Source: CAZDXJ01 sp050303615 (lineage in GTDB: Bacteria; Pseudomonadota; Gammaproteobacteria; Methylococcales; Methylomonadaceae). From it: a DNA stretch of 64,000 nt. A program made the translations under genes and the position numbers. The stretch lies in contig JBNLCC010000129.1 of assembly GCA_050303615.1 (NCBI GenBank), positions 1 through 64,000 of the forward strand, given 5' to 3'. Every line of letters starts with the position of its first letter. Positions within the stretch are counted from its first letter, which is position 1. Shown here in pieces: positions 51,928 through 60,659 of the stretch. The notes beneath the pieces were generated by a model. That model was not told the origin of the DNA and made no database searches. It was given only the letters and a program-made list of their open reading frames with translations.

Positions 51928-52650
51928 ATGATGCAAAACGCCCAACTTGACCGTATTTTTGTACTCAATGTCAAAATCTTTAATCAACGTCGCAAATTTA
52001 TGGAGCATCAATTAGCCCGGTTTGGTTTAGATGCTGAGTTCATTTTTGACTGGGATGTCGAAGATTTAACCCCCGAGACGATAACAGACTATTTCAGTAA
52101 CGATAGTTTGACACCTGCACAGCAATCCTGTGCTCTCAAACATATTGTGGCGTTGGAAAAAATTGCGTCTGGTGGTTACCGATTTGCCTTGGTACTTGAA
52201 GATGACGCGGTTTTTGGTAAAGACCTGAAGTTCGGCTTACAGCGCGTTATAGAGCAAAGCCAGCAATTTCCCGGCGACAAAGTCATTTATATAGGGTCCG
52301 GAGGCAATTTTTTTACGCCAAAGAGCCACCGCAAACCGGGCCAATATCTTTATTCAGCCAATAGGGGTCGATTTACTGATTCCTATATACTTGACAGTTT
52401 GACAGCACAAAAACGTCTGAATTGGGTTAAAACCCAAAAAATTTCCATGGCCATTGATAATCAATTCGAAGTAATTGATAAGGAACTCGGCATTCAAATT
52501 CTTTGGTTAGAAGATCCCGTGGTTGAACAGGGTAGCAAAAACGGCTTATTTCAAAGTACCCTGGAAGCAGACCCATCACCCTGGCTAAAAGCCATTTTTT
52601 TCGGCTGGGAAAAGCTAAAGCGTAAGTACATTTATCAATTATGGCGATAA
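51928..52650 (+). CDS. Family 25 glycosyltransferase (LPS type)
   Basis: 240 residues. Characteristic LDRIFVLNVKIFNQRRKFMEHQL at the N-terminus and a DXD-like LVLEDDAVF near residue 90. Glycosyltransferase family 25 adds sugars to lipooligosaccharide. No signal peptide; it acts at the cytoplasmic membrane face. It is followed by the O-antigen-ligase-like gene, 11 bases after the stop if the ATG at 52662 is used. Together they suggest surface-glycan assembly. Confidence 0.8.
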   Translation: MMQNAQLDRIFVLNVKIFNQRRKFMEHQLARFGLDAEFIFDWDVEDLTPETITDYFSNDSLTPAQQSCALKHIVALEKIASGGYRFALVLEDDAVFGKDLKFGLQRVIEQSQQFPGDKVIYIGSGGNFFTPKSHRKPGQYLYSANRGRFTDSYILDSLTAQKRLNWVKTQKISMAIDNQFEVIDKELGIQILWLEDPVVEQGSKNGLFQSTLEADPSPWLKAIFFGWEKLKRKYIYQLWR

Positions 52651-52661
52651 GGTATCACCAC

Positions 52662-53888
52662 ATGGTTACTGTTTCCGGATTCTCTGAAAAATCACTCGAT
52701 CTATGTCGCTATTTGTGCATTGTTGCGGCCATCGCGGCTCCTATATCCACAGCAGTAACCAGCATTGCGACTGTCGCATTGCTGGTCTTTTGGTTGATCT
52801 CAGGCCTGGCTTTTTATTCAATTCAGCGTTCCTGGCAGCAACCGTTAGGAAAAATGATCGTGTTATTTGCTATATGGCTCATCATTGGCACGCTTTATTC
52901 CGGAACCGATTGGCATACCTGTTTGACTACCTTGTCAAGCTGGAAAAAATTGTTTTTTGTCTTTTTATTGTTGGGAATTTTTTATCAAGACGAATGGCAA
53001 AAACGTTTTGTTCATGTGTATGTCATTGCTATGTCCATTGCCGCGCTCATTGCGTTGTCGTTATATGCTTTGGATCTGATTGTCAGGCCCGGCAATGGCG
53101 GTGGCCCCGGTATTTTTATGACCAACCACGCTAGTCAAAGCATGGCATTTACGGCAGCCCTGCTGTGCTGTATTGTCTTGCTTCATGAAACCCGAAATAG
53201 CCGACTGAAATATTGGCTCTGGGCAGCCATTGCTTTATTTCTATTCAATATTTTTTTCATAAGCACGGCGAGAAGCGGCTACTTAGCCGTTCCGGTAGCA
53301 GCCAGTTTTGCCTTCGGGACTATCTATGGATTTCGCAGACTGCCCGCTATCGCAGCATTTGCGGCTGTTGCCTTACTCGCCTTCGGCCTTACTTCGAATA
53401 CGCTACAAGAGCGTATTAAACGCGCTTTGGACGAACAGGCGAATTACCAGACCAGCAGCGAAGAAACATCAGTAGGCATTCGTGTTATTTTTTACAAGAA
53501 CACCCTAGAATTAATCAAAGAAAAGCCCTGGTTTGGTTACGGCACTTCGTCGTTCAAGTCCGTCTATGGCCCGCTAGCAGCGAGTAAAAGCCAAGACTGG
53601 CGTGGCGGAGCCACAACAGACCCCCACAATCAATATTTGTTCGTTTGGCTGGAAAACGGCCTGGTCGGGCTGTTACTATTTCTTGCTTACATTTATATCG
53701 GCATACGCCAAGGCCTTAACAATAAACCTTATGGGGCGATTGCTGCCAGTTTTCTGGTTGCTATTGCAACTTCAAGTCTCTTTAATTCCCACTTTAAAAC
53801 CTTCGCCGAAGGCTATTTATTAGCGTTTTTTCTTGGTGCGTTGCTGACTCGGCCAACCCAAATAAAAAGCCTTAACGAGAACTCGTAG
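52662..53888 (+). CDS. O-antigen ligase/polymerase-like membrane protein
   Basis: 408 residues from the ATG at 52662, which has AAGG before it; an in-frame ATG at 52641 would overlap the previous gene. About ten hydrophobic segments. The long periplasmic loop contains GVRVIFYKNTLELIKEKPWFGYGTSSFKSVYG and TDPHNQYLFVWLENGLVGLLLFL, the Wzy_C/WaaL pattern with the functional His in DPHNQYL. It is predicted to join or polymerise surface polysaccharide at the periplasmic side. Co-transcribed with the family-25 glycosyltransferase. Confidence 0.85.
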   Translation: MVTVSGFSEKSLDLCRYLCIVAAIAAPISTAVTSIATVALLVFWLISGLAFYSIQRSWQQPLGKMIVLFAIWLIIGTLYSGTDWHTCLTTLSSWKKLFFVFLLLGIFYQDEWQKRFVHVYVIAMSIAALIALSLYALDLIVRPGNGGGPGIFMTNHASQSMAFTAALLCCIVLLHETRNSRLKYWLWAAIALFLFNIFFISTARSGYLAVPVAASFAFGTIYGFRRLPAIAAFAAVALLAFGLTSNTLQERIKRALDEQANYQTSSEETSVGIRVIFYKNTLELIKEKPWFGYGTSSFKSVYGPLAASKSQDWRGGATTDPHNQYLFVWLENGLVGLLLFLAYIYIGIRQGLNNKPYGAIAASFLVAIATSSLFNSHFKTFAEGYLLAFFLGALLTRPTQIKSLNENS

Positions 53889-54114
53889 GATTTCCAGTTG
53901 ACTCTGGACAAGCAAACCTAAAAACCTAAGCGATTACTGAAGGAGAGTTGGAATGATGCCAACGATTAACAAGTAGCTCTCCCGATCAGCGCAGTCGTCG
54001 CTTTGCTTTGCCCTAACTTTTGCATTCGTGCTGTCGTTATCAAAGCTTCCTCTTTGGAGCGAGCCAGTAAGACAGCCTCTAGGATTGATGCCCGGATATT
54101 TGACAACGCTGAAA

Positions 54115-54132
54115 TTCAAATGTATATTTGAA
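54115..54132. promoter_or_regulatory. Palindromic candidate TetR operator
   Basis: TTCAAAT, GTAT, ATTTGAA: a perfect 7-base inverted repeat 37 bases before the tetR-type ATG. It overlaps a possible -35 (TTGAAA, 54128-54133) with a TATATT-type -10 further on. It is the best candidate for autoregulation of the efflux operon. Prediction by eye. The 280-base gap otherwise shows nothing. Confidence 0.55.
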
Positions 54133-54168
54133 AACATTATTTTAAATATATATTAGAAAATAGTCTTC

Positions 54169-54822
54169 ATGCCAGTCCTTAATAAAAAACCGGGCAAAAC
54201 CCGAATGCGCTTGCTGATCACAGCCAGCCGCATTTTCGCTGAGAAAGGTTTCCAGGAAACGACCATCGCTGAAATCTGCGAACACGCGAAAACCAACATC
54301 GCCTCCGTTAATTATCATTTTGGTGACAAGGAAAACCTGTATCTGGAGTCCTGGCGGTATGCTTTCAATAATGAACTGACGACTTATCCCCCGGACGGTG
54401 GAGTCGCCGCCGATGCCTCTGCGGAACAAAGGCTTGCCGGCCGAATCAGATCGTTGATTGCCCGCATAGCTGACGATCAATCTCATTCTTTCGCGATCAT
54501 CAACAAGGAAATGGCGCAACCCACCCGATTGCTGCCTGAAATACTGGAAAAGGAAATCGAGCCGCAACGCCGGTTAATGCAGGTTTTGATCCGCGAATGC
54601 CTGGGACCTGGTGCATCGGACGAACAAATGTTGTTCTGCCACGCCAGCATCATCGGTCAATGCTTCCATCTTTTGAAAATGAAACATTTGCAAACCTGTG
54701 GTCAAATCCCTATTAAACTTCCCGATATGACGGACGCGGCCGCCTTCGCCGAGCATGTGGTGCAATTTTCGCTGGCCGGCATTCAAGCTGTTCGAAGACA
54801 GCTTGAGTCGGGAGGGCCATGA
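54169..54822 (+). CDS. TetR-family regulator (CecR-like)
   Basis: 217 residues. The N-terminal helix-turn-helix is TTIAEICEHAKTNIASVNYHFGDKENLY. The C-terminal half (LPEILEKEIEPQRRLMQVLIRECLG and onward) matches the CecR/DUF1956-type ligand-binding domain. It probably represses the RND efflux operon, with an operator at 54115-54132. Its stop overlaps the start of the OMF gene (ATGA), so all four genes form one operon. Confidence 0.9.
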   Translation: MPVLNKKPGKTRMRLLITASRIFAEKGFQETTIAEICEHAKTNIASVNYHFGDKENLYLESWRYAFNNELTTYPPDGGVAADASAEQRLAGRIRSLIARIADDQSHSFAIINKEMAQPTRLLPEILEKEIEPQRRLMQVLIRECLGPGASDEQMLFCHASIIGQCFHLLKMKHLQTCGQIPIKLPDMTDAAAFAEHVVQFSLAGIQAVRRQLESGGP

Positions 54823-56237
54823 TGAAACCGAAAACGGTGCTGCAGACCCGCAACTGGCTGTTGCTGATCACACTGGGCTTGATTACGGCTTGCAGCGTTG
54901 CACCCCGGCCATTCGAAGCGCCGGTCAATCCGCCTGCCGCTTTTTCTCAAACCGGCGAGGCCGAGGTGCCGGACAGGTGGTGGCTGAGTTTTAACGACAC
55001 GCAGCTCAACCGGCTGATCGATATCGCCTTGCAGCAGAACCTGGATTTGCGCGCCGTCTTCAATCGTCTGGAGCAAGCCACAGCCATCGCCAGAAAAGCC
55101 GGTTCCGAGTTGATTCCGCAAGTATCCGGCAATTCCGGCATCGGCAGGATCATTAGGAACCCGGCGGACGGACAGCGCACCAATACCGACAGTTTCAGCC
55201 TGGGTTTGGCTGCCAGCTACGAACTGGATCTATGGGGACGGATACGCGCCGGGATGCAAGCGGCCGAACTGGACGCGGCGGCGGCGAGCTTGGATATACA
55301 AACCGCGGCGATTGCCTTGACCGCCGAAATCGCCAGCGCCTGGTATCGTTTGATTGAGCAAAACGAGCAATTGGAACTGCTGAACCAGCAAATCGCAACC
55401 AACAGCCAAAACGTCGATATCGTGGCGGCCCGGTTCCGCGGCGGTCAAGCGACGGTAGCCGACTTGTTCCAACAAACCCAGGTGCTGGAAGCGGCCAGAA
55501 GCAATAAATATACCGTGATCGCCACTATCGAAGTAGTAAAAAACCAGCTGGCGGTGCTGACCGGTCAGCCTCCGGGTTCGATAGCAACTGATAGCGCCTT
55601 ACAATTTCCGATACTTCCTGCATTTCCCGCCACCGGACTGACCAGCGAGCTGATTCGGCGCCGGCCGGATATCCTCAGTGCCTATAAACGCCTCCAGGCC
55701 GCCGACCTGCGCGTCGCTGCGGCGATAGCCGACCGTTTTCCGAAAATCAGTCTGTCGGGAAGTATCGATACCGAGGCGCCGGATTTGCAGGATTTTTTCA
55801 ACAACTGGATGGCGACATTGGCCGGCAATCTCGTGATTCCATTGATCGACGGCGGCCGCCGGGTTGCCGAAGTCGACCGCACCCGGGCGGCTACCGAGGA
55901 AGCGTTGAACTTTTACGGCCAACAGATTCTGCTGTCGCTCGAAGAGGTGGAAAACGCCCTGATCCAGGAAAATCAGCAAAACAAGCGATTGCAAAGCCTG
56001 CATAAACAACTGCGTTATCTGGACCAGGCCAACGACCAGATAAGAATGCGTTATATCTACGGTGCAATGGATTTTCTGCGGGTACTGACTTCGCTAGTTA
56101 GCCAACAAAGCCTGCAGCGATCGGTCATTCAAGCGGAACGGGAATTGATCGATTTCAGAATCAATCTATACCGGTCTTTAGCGGGCGGTTGGACGCTCGT
56201 ACAACACGCCAATCGCGAGAGTCAAACGGATGGTTAA
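54819..56237 (+). CDS. Outer-membrane efflux lipoprotein (NodT/OprM type)
   Basis: 472 residues. Lipoprotein signal ending LITAC; then the two-fold repeated helical hairpins of the TolC/OprM family. WWLSFNDTQLNRLIDIALQQNLDL opens the first repeat and RRPDILSAYKRLQAADLRVAAAIADRFPKISL the second. It forms the outer channel for the RND pump. Second gene of the operon, overlapping both neighbours by 4-8 bases. Confidence 0.9.
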   Translation: MMKPKTVLQTRNWLLLITLGLITACSVAPRPFEAPVNPPAAFSQTGEAEVPDRWWLSFNDTQLNRLIDIALQQNLDLRAVFNRLEQATAIARKAGSELIPQVSGNSGIGRIIRNPADGQRTNTDSFSLGLAASYELDLWGRIRAGMQAAELDAAAASLDIQTAAIALTAEIASAWYRLIEQNEQLELLNQQIATNSQNVDIVAARFRGGQATVADLFQQTQVLEAARSNKYTVIATIEVVKNQLAVLTGQPPGSIATDSALQFPILPAFPATGLTSELIRRRPDILSAYKRLQAADLRVAAAIADRFPKISLSGSIDTEAPDLQDFFNNWMATLAGNLVIPLIDGGRRVAEVDRTRAATEEALNFYGQQILLSLEEVENALIQENQQNKRLQSLHKQLRYLDQANDQIRMRYIYGAMDFLRVLTSLVSQQSLQRSVIQAERELIDFRINLYRSLAGGWTLVQHANRESQTDG

Positions 56238-57441
56238 TTTGAGCAAGGCACTGCGCCCATTACTGGCACCTTTAGTGATCATTCTGGTTGCGGGGGGCTT
56301 GTCGTATTACTGGCTTAGCAATAAACCCCGGGCCAGCCGAAAACCCGTGCAAGCACCGCCTCCTCTGGTCGAGGTCGTCGAACCGCAAATCCTGGATTAC
56401 CAAACAGCGGTGTTTGCGATGGGCAATGTGATTGCGTCGCAAAGCGTCAACCTTAACTCGAGGGTGAGCGGCATGGTGATTTCCGTCAGCGAAAATTTCA
56501 TCGAGGGTGGCCTGTTGAAAAAGGGCGAACAAATCGTCCAGATTGATCCAACCGACTTTGAACTGGCTGTCCGGCAACGAAAAAGTGATTTGGCCAGGGC
56601 CGAATTCGATCTGAAAATGGAAATGGGACAACAAGCTATTGCCCGGCGCGAATTCGAACTGCTTGGCAGCGACCTGGGCGAACAGGCTAAGGAACTGGTT
56701 CTGCGCAAGCCTCATCTCAGTGCTGCCAGAGCGTCGCTGGATGCGGCTAAAGCGGCCCTGGAACAGGCGGAACTGGATTTGAGTCGGACCAAACCGGTCG
56801 CGCCTTTCAACGCCATCGTCACGGCCCGCAATGCCAATATCGGCTCATGGATTTCCACTTTTTCGACCGGCACCCCATTGGTTAAACTGGTGGCCACGGA
56901 TACCTTCTGGATCGATGTGTCGCTGCCGATGGATAAACTTCGCTGGATTGACATTCCCGGCATCAATTCGGAGCAAGGGTCGCCGGTCAAAATTACCTAT
57001 GAGCAGGCGTGGGGTCCCGAAGCTTACCGAACGGGTACCGTCAAACGCTTGAAAGCCGAAGTCGAAGAGCAAGGACGCATGGCCAAACTGATTGTCGAGG
57101 TCAATGACCCGCTCAGCCGGCAACCCGACAATGCAAATGCGCCGCCGCTGATGCTGGGTACGCTGGTACGTGTCGAAATTGCCGGCAAAACCCTGCATAA
57201 TGTGATCCGGCTGCCGGAGGAGACACTACATGACGGCAACACGCTTTGGCTGATGAGCGAGCGGCAAACGCTGGACATGATTGAAGCCCTCCCGGTCTGG
57301 TCCGAGCAACGGCAAATCTTCTTGAGCGGGGAGCAGCTACCGGCCAATGCCCGGGTTATCTCCAGCGATATTGCCACACCGGTCAACGGCATGCGTATTC
57401 GAGTGAATGACCTCACAACCGCCACCTCTACTTATAAATAG
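56230..57441 (+). CDS. RND periplasmic adaptor (membrane fusion protein)
   Basis: 403 residues with one N-terminal membrane anchor (LLAPLVIILVAGGLSYYWL). The lipoyl half VISVSENFIEGGLLKKGEQIVQIDPTDFELAV, a coiled-coil hairpin of Ala/Arg/Glu-rich helices, then the second lipoyl half (SRTKPVAPFNAIVTARNANIGSWIS) are in order. It links the RND pump to the outer-membrane channel. It overlaps the OMF gene by 8 bases. Confidence 0.9.
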   Translation: MVNLSKALRPLLAPLVIILVAGGLSYYWLSNKPRASRKPVQAPPPLVEVVEPQILDYQTAVFAMGNVIASQSVNLNSRVSGMVISVSENFIEGGLLKKGEQIVQIDPTDFELAVRQRKSDLARAEFDLKMEMGQQAIARREFELLGSDLGEQAKELVLRKPHLSAARASLDAAKAALEQAELDLSRTKPVAPFNAIVTARNANIGSWISTFSTGTPLVKLVATDTFWIDVSLPMDKLRWIDIPGINSEQGSPVKITYEQAWGPEAYRTGTVKRLKAEVEEQGRMAKLIVEVNDPLSRQPDNANAPPLMLGTLVRVEIAGKTLHNVIRLPEETLHDGNTLWLMSERQTLDMIEALPVWSEQRQIFLSGEQLPANARVISSDIATPVNGMRIRVNDLTTATSTYK

Positions 57442-57445
57442 CCTC

Positions 57446-60400
57446 ATGGAACAGACACCCGATATTGCTGAAAAAGGCCCCGTCGCCTGGATGGCCGGGC
57501 ATTCGGTCGCAGCCAATCTGGTCATGCTGGCCTGCATTATCGGCGGCCTGTTGTTTTTGAACAATATCCGGCAGGAGGTGTTTCCGGAATTTGAAATCGA
57601 TGTGGTCAACGTCCGCGTGGTTTACCCCGGTGCCAGCCCGGAAGAAGTCGAAAGCGGCATTATTTTGGCTATCGAGGATGCCGTTTCCGGTTTGGAAGGC
57701 ATCGACGAAATCAATTCCTCGGCAAAGGAAGGTATCGGCACCGTGACCATCGAGGCCTTGAGCGGCACCGACATGCAACGCCTGACCCAAGATATTCAGA
57801 AAGAGGTGGACCGGATCACGACCTTTCCCGAAGACGCCGAAAAACCGCAGGTGACAGTCGCGGCACGTAAACGTCAGGTGGTTTCGCTGGTGCTATACGG
57901 TGATGCCAAAGAACATGTGCTGCATGAATTGGCTGAACAATTCCGGGACCGGCTGCTGCAAGATCCGGGTATTACCCAGGTCGATCTGGCCGGCGTCAAA
58001 CCGCTGGAAATCGGTATCGAAATCGCCCAGGAAAACCTTCGCCGCTATCGCTTGTCGTTGGGACAAATTGCCCAGCGCATTACCGATGCCAGCATCGATC
58101 TGCCCGGCGGCAGTATCAAAACCGGCAGCGGCGAAATCCTGATCCGGATGAAGGAACGCCGCGATCGCGGGCGGGAATTCGCCCGCCTGCCGATCATCAC
58201 GACCGCGGACGGCAGCCGGGTTTTGCTGGGTGATATCGCGACCATCACTGATGGCTACGACGAGAGCGATTACTATGCGATCTATAACGGCAAACCGGCG
58301 GTCATGGTGCAGGTTTACAGTGTCGGACAGCAAACGCCGATACAGGTGTCCGATACGCTAAAACGTTACCTAGAGCAAGCCAGGCTGGAATTACCCGAGG
58401 GCATTTCCGCTGAAATTCGCCGCGATACGTCGGAAGAGTACCGGCAACGGATCGACCTGTTGCTACGCAATAGCGCCATGGGCCTGACCCTGGTTTTCAT
58501 CACGCTGGCCCTGTTTCTGGAATTGCGCTTGGCTTTCTGGGTCATGATGGGGATTCCGATCGCGTTTCTCGGTTCTTTTTTGATTTTGCCCGCTATCGGG
58601 GTCACATTGAACATGATTTCGTTGTTCGCGTTTATCATCGCGCTCGGCATCGTCGTCGATGATGCGATCGTCATTGGCGAAAACATTTACCATTACCGCC
58701 AGGAAGGCTTACCGCCGATGCAGGCTGCGATTAAAGGGGCGAGGGAAATGGCAATGCCGGTCACGTTCAGTATTCTGACTAATATTGCCACGTTCATGCC
58801 GCTGTTGTTTATTCCGGGTGTCACCGGTAAGATTTTTTTCATGATACCGCTGGTAGTAATCACTGTGTTTCTGTTATCGTTGGCGGAAAGCCTGTTTGTG
58901 CTGCCTAATCACCTCGGCCATTTGCAACGGCTGAAGCGGCACGGGACGCAAGCCTGGATTCACCATTATCAGCAACGGTTCAGCCACAGTTTCAGGTACT
59001 GGGTACAGCGCCGCTATGGACCGTTTCTGGACTGGGTTCTGAAACACCGCTACCTGACCGTCGTCGCAGCCTTTTCGCTGCTGATAGCGACGCTGTCCTA
59101 CGCTTTAAGCGGCCGCATGGGAATGACCCTGTTTCCTAAAACCGAAGCCGATTACGCGCAGGTTACTCTGGTACTGCCTTTCGGTACACCGATCGAGAAG
59201 ACCGAGGCCGTTGCCCGGCACCTGATCGCGACCGCGCGCAGGGTGGCCGATAAAATGCCGCAAGGAAACGAGTTGCTTAAGGGGGTTTTCGCGGAAATAG
59301 GCACCACCGATCATCAACAGACGGTGGGCAGTCATCTCGCGTCTATCCGAGCCTATCTGGCGCCACCCGAGATTCGTGAAAAAATCATGAATACCGACGA
59401 GTTTACTCAGCTTTGGCGCGAGGCGGCCGGTGAGATAGCCGGGCTCGATTCGATCTTGTTCGAATCCGATGCCGGCGGTCCGGGTTCCGGTTCCGCCATT
59501 ACCATTGAGCTGAATCATCGTAATATCGGCATTTTGGAAGAGGCCGGCAGGCAACTCGCCGATGCATTGCGCGCCTATCCGATGGTCAACGATGTCGACG
59601 ACGGCGCTAGTGTCGGTAAGGAACAGCTGGATTTCAAATTACGTCCTGAAGGCAAGAGCTTGGGGTTGACTGCCCAAAATGTCGCGCGCCAGGTGCGTAA
59701 CGCCTTTTACGGAGCCGAAGTATTGCGCCAGCAGCGCGGCCGCAATGAAATCAAAGTGATGGTTAGATTGCCCGAGCAGGAACGGGTTTCAAGAAAGCAT
59801 ATCGAAGCGCTGATGTTGTGGACACCCGCCGGCAAGGAAATTCCACTGGGCGAAGCGGTACAAATAGAGTCGGGCCGTGCTTATACCGAAATCAACCGGC
59901 GCAACGGCCGGCGCAATGTCCAGGTCAAGTCGGGTGTAACGCCGCGCAGCAAAGCAGGAGAAATTCTGAACGATTTGCAAGCCTCTGAATTACCCAGGCT
60001 GATGCGGGAATTTCCCGGTTTACGCTATAGTTTTCAGGGCAGGCAGGCGGAAATGGCGGAGAGCCTCGGCACCCTTAAAATCAGTTTCGTATTCGCTATT
60101 CTGGCGATATATACGATGCTGGCCATCCCTTTTAAGAGTTATATTCTGCCCTTTATTGTCATCGTCAGCATTCCTTTCGGCATCATCGGCGCCATCTTCG
60201 GGCATTTACTGATGGGCTTCGATTTAAGCGTCTTGAGCATGCTCGGTATCGTCGCGTTGTCTGGCATTGTCGTCAACGACTCGCTGGTTCTGATCAACTA
60301 TGCCAACGAATTGCGATTGACTACCCGCAAAACCCCGAGCCAAGTGATCAAAATGGCCAGTATTCAGCGTTTCCGGCCAATCCTGCTGACCACACTAACC

Positions 60401-60607
60401 ACTTTCTGCGGTTTGATGCCGATGATTCTGGAAACGTCCAGACAGGCCAGAATATTGGTCCCAATGGCAATTTCCATCGGCTTTGGCATATTGTTCGCTA
60501 CGCTGATTACGTTGATCCTGATTCCGGCGCTATATCTGGTTGTCGACGATGTCCGCCGCTTATGGCATCGCAGGCGGACATCGGAACAGATTGCTGAATT
60601 GGAATGA
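57446..60607 (+). CDS. RND multidrug-type efflux pump
   Basis: About 1053 residues from ATG 57446, 4 bases after the adaptor stop; an ATG at 57407 in the same frame would overlap it. The architecture is two repeats of six helices with two large periplasmic loops. Motif GIVVDDAIVIGENIYHYRQEG lies in helix 4 and carries the proton-relay Asp pair. Relation to HAE1/AcrB-type pumps is likely, but the periplasmic substrate is unknown. Its stop is 52 bases from the end of a second, convergent pump gene. Confidence 0.9.
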   Translation: MEQTPDIAEKGPVAWMAGHSVAANLVMLACIIGGLLFLNNIRQEVFPEFEIDVVNVRVVYPGASPEEVESGIILAIEDAVSGLEGIDEINSSAKEGIGTVTIEALSGTDMQRLTQDIQKEVDRITTFPEDAEKPQVTVAARKRQVVSLVLYGDAKEHVLHELAEQFRDRLLQDPGITQVDLAGVKPLEIGIEIAQENLRRYRLSLGQIAQRITDASIDLPGGSIKTGSGEILIRMKERRDRGREFARLPIITTADGSRVLLGDIATITDGYDESDYYAIYNGKPAVMVQVYSVGQQTPIQVSDTLKRYLEQARLELPEGISAEIRRDTSEEYRQRIDLLLRNSAMGLTLVFITLALFLELRLAFWVMMGIPIAFLGSFLILPAIGVTLNMISLFAFIIALGIVVDDAIVIGENIYHYRQEGLPPMQAAIKGAREMAMPVTFSILTNIATFMPLLFIPGVTGKIFFMIPLVVITVFLLSLAESLFVLPNHLGHLQRLKRHGTQAWIHHYQQRFSHSFRYWVQRRYGPFLDWVLKHRYLTVVAAFSLLIATLSYALSGRMGMTLFPKTEADYAQVTLVLPFGTPIEKTEAVARHLIATARRVADKMPQGNELLKGVFAEIGTTDHQQTVGSHLASIRAYLAPPEIREKIMNTDEFTQLWREAAGEIAGLDSILFESDAGGPGSGSAITIELNHRNIGILEEAGRQLADALRAYPMVNDVDDGASVGKEQLDFKLRPEGKSLGLTAQNVARQVRNAFYGAEVLRQQRGRNEIKVMVRLPEQERVSRKHIEALMLWTPAGKEIPLGEAVQIESGRAYTEINRRNGRRNVQVKSGVTPRSKAGEILNDLQASELPRLMREFPGLRYSFQGRQAEMAESLGTLKISFVFAILAIYTMLAIPFKSYILPFIVIVSIPFGIIGAIFGHLLMGFDLSVLSMLGIVALSGIVVNDSLVLINYANELRLTTRKTPSQVIKMASIQRFRPILLTTLTTFCGLMPMILETSRQARILVPMAISIGFGILFATLITLILIPALYLVVDDVRRLWHRRRTSEQIAELE

Positions 60608-60659
60608 CCTGATTCATTGTCCGAACCCAGCAGGATAGAGGCACTCTTTTCAATATAGA

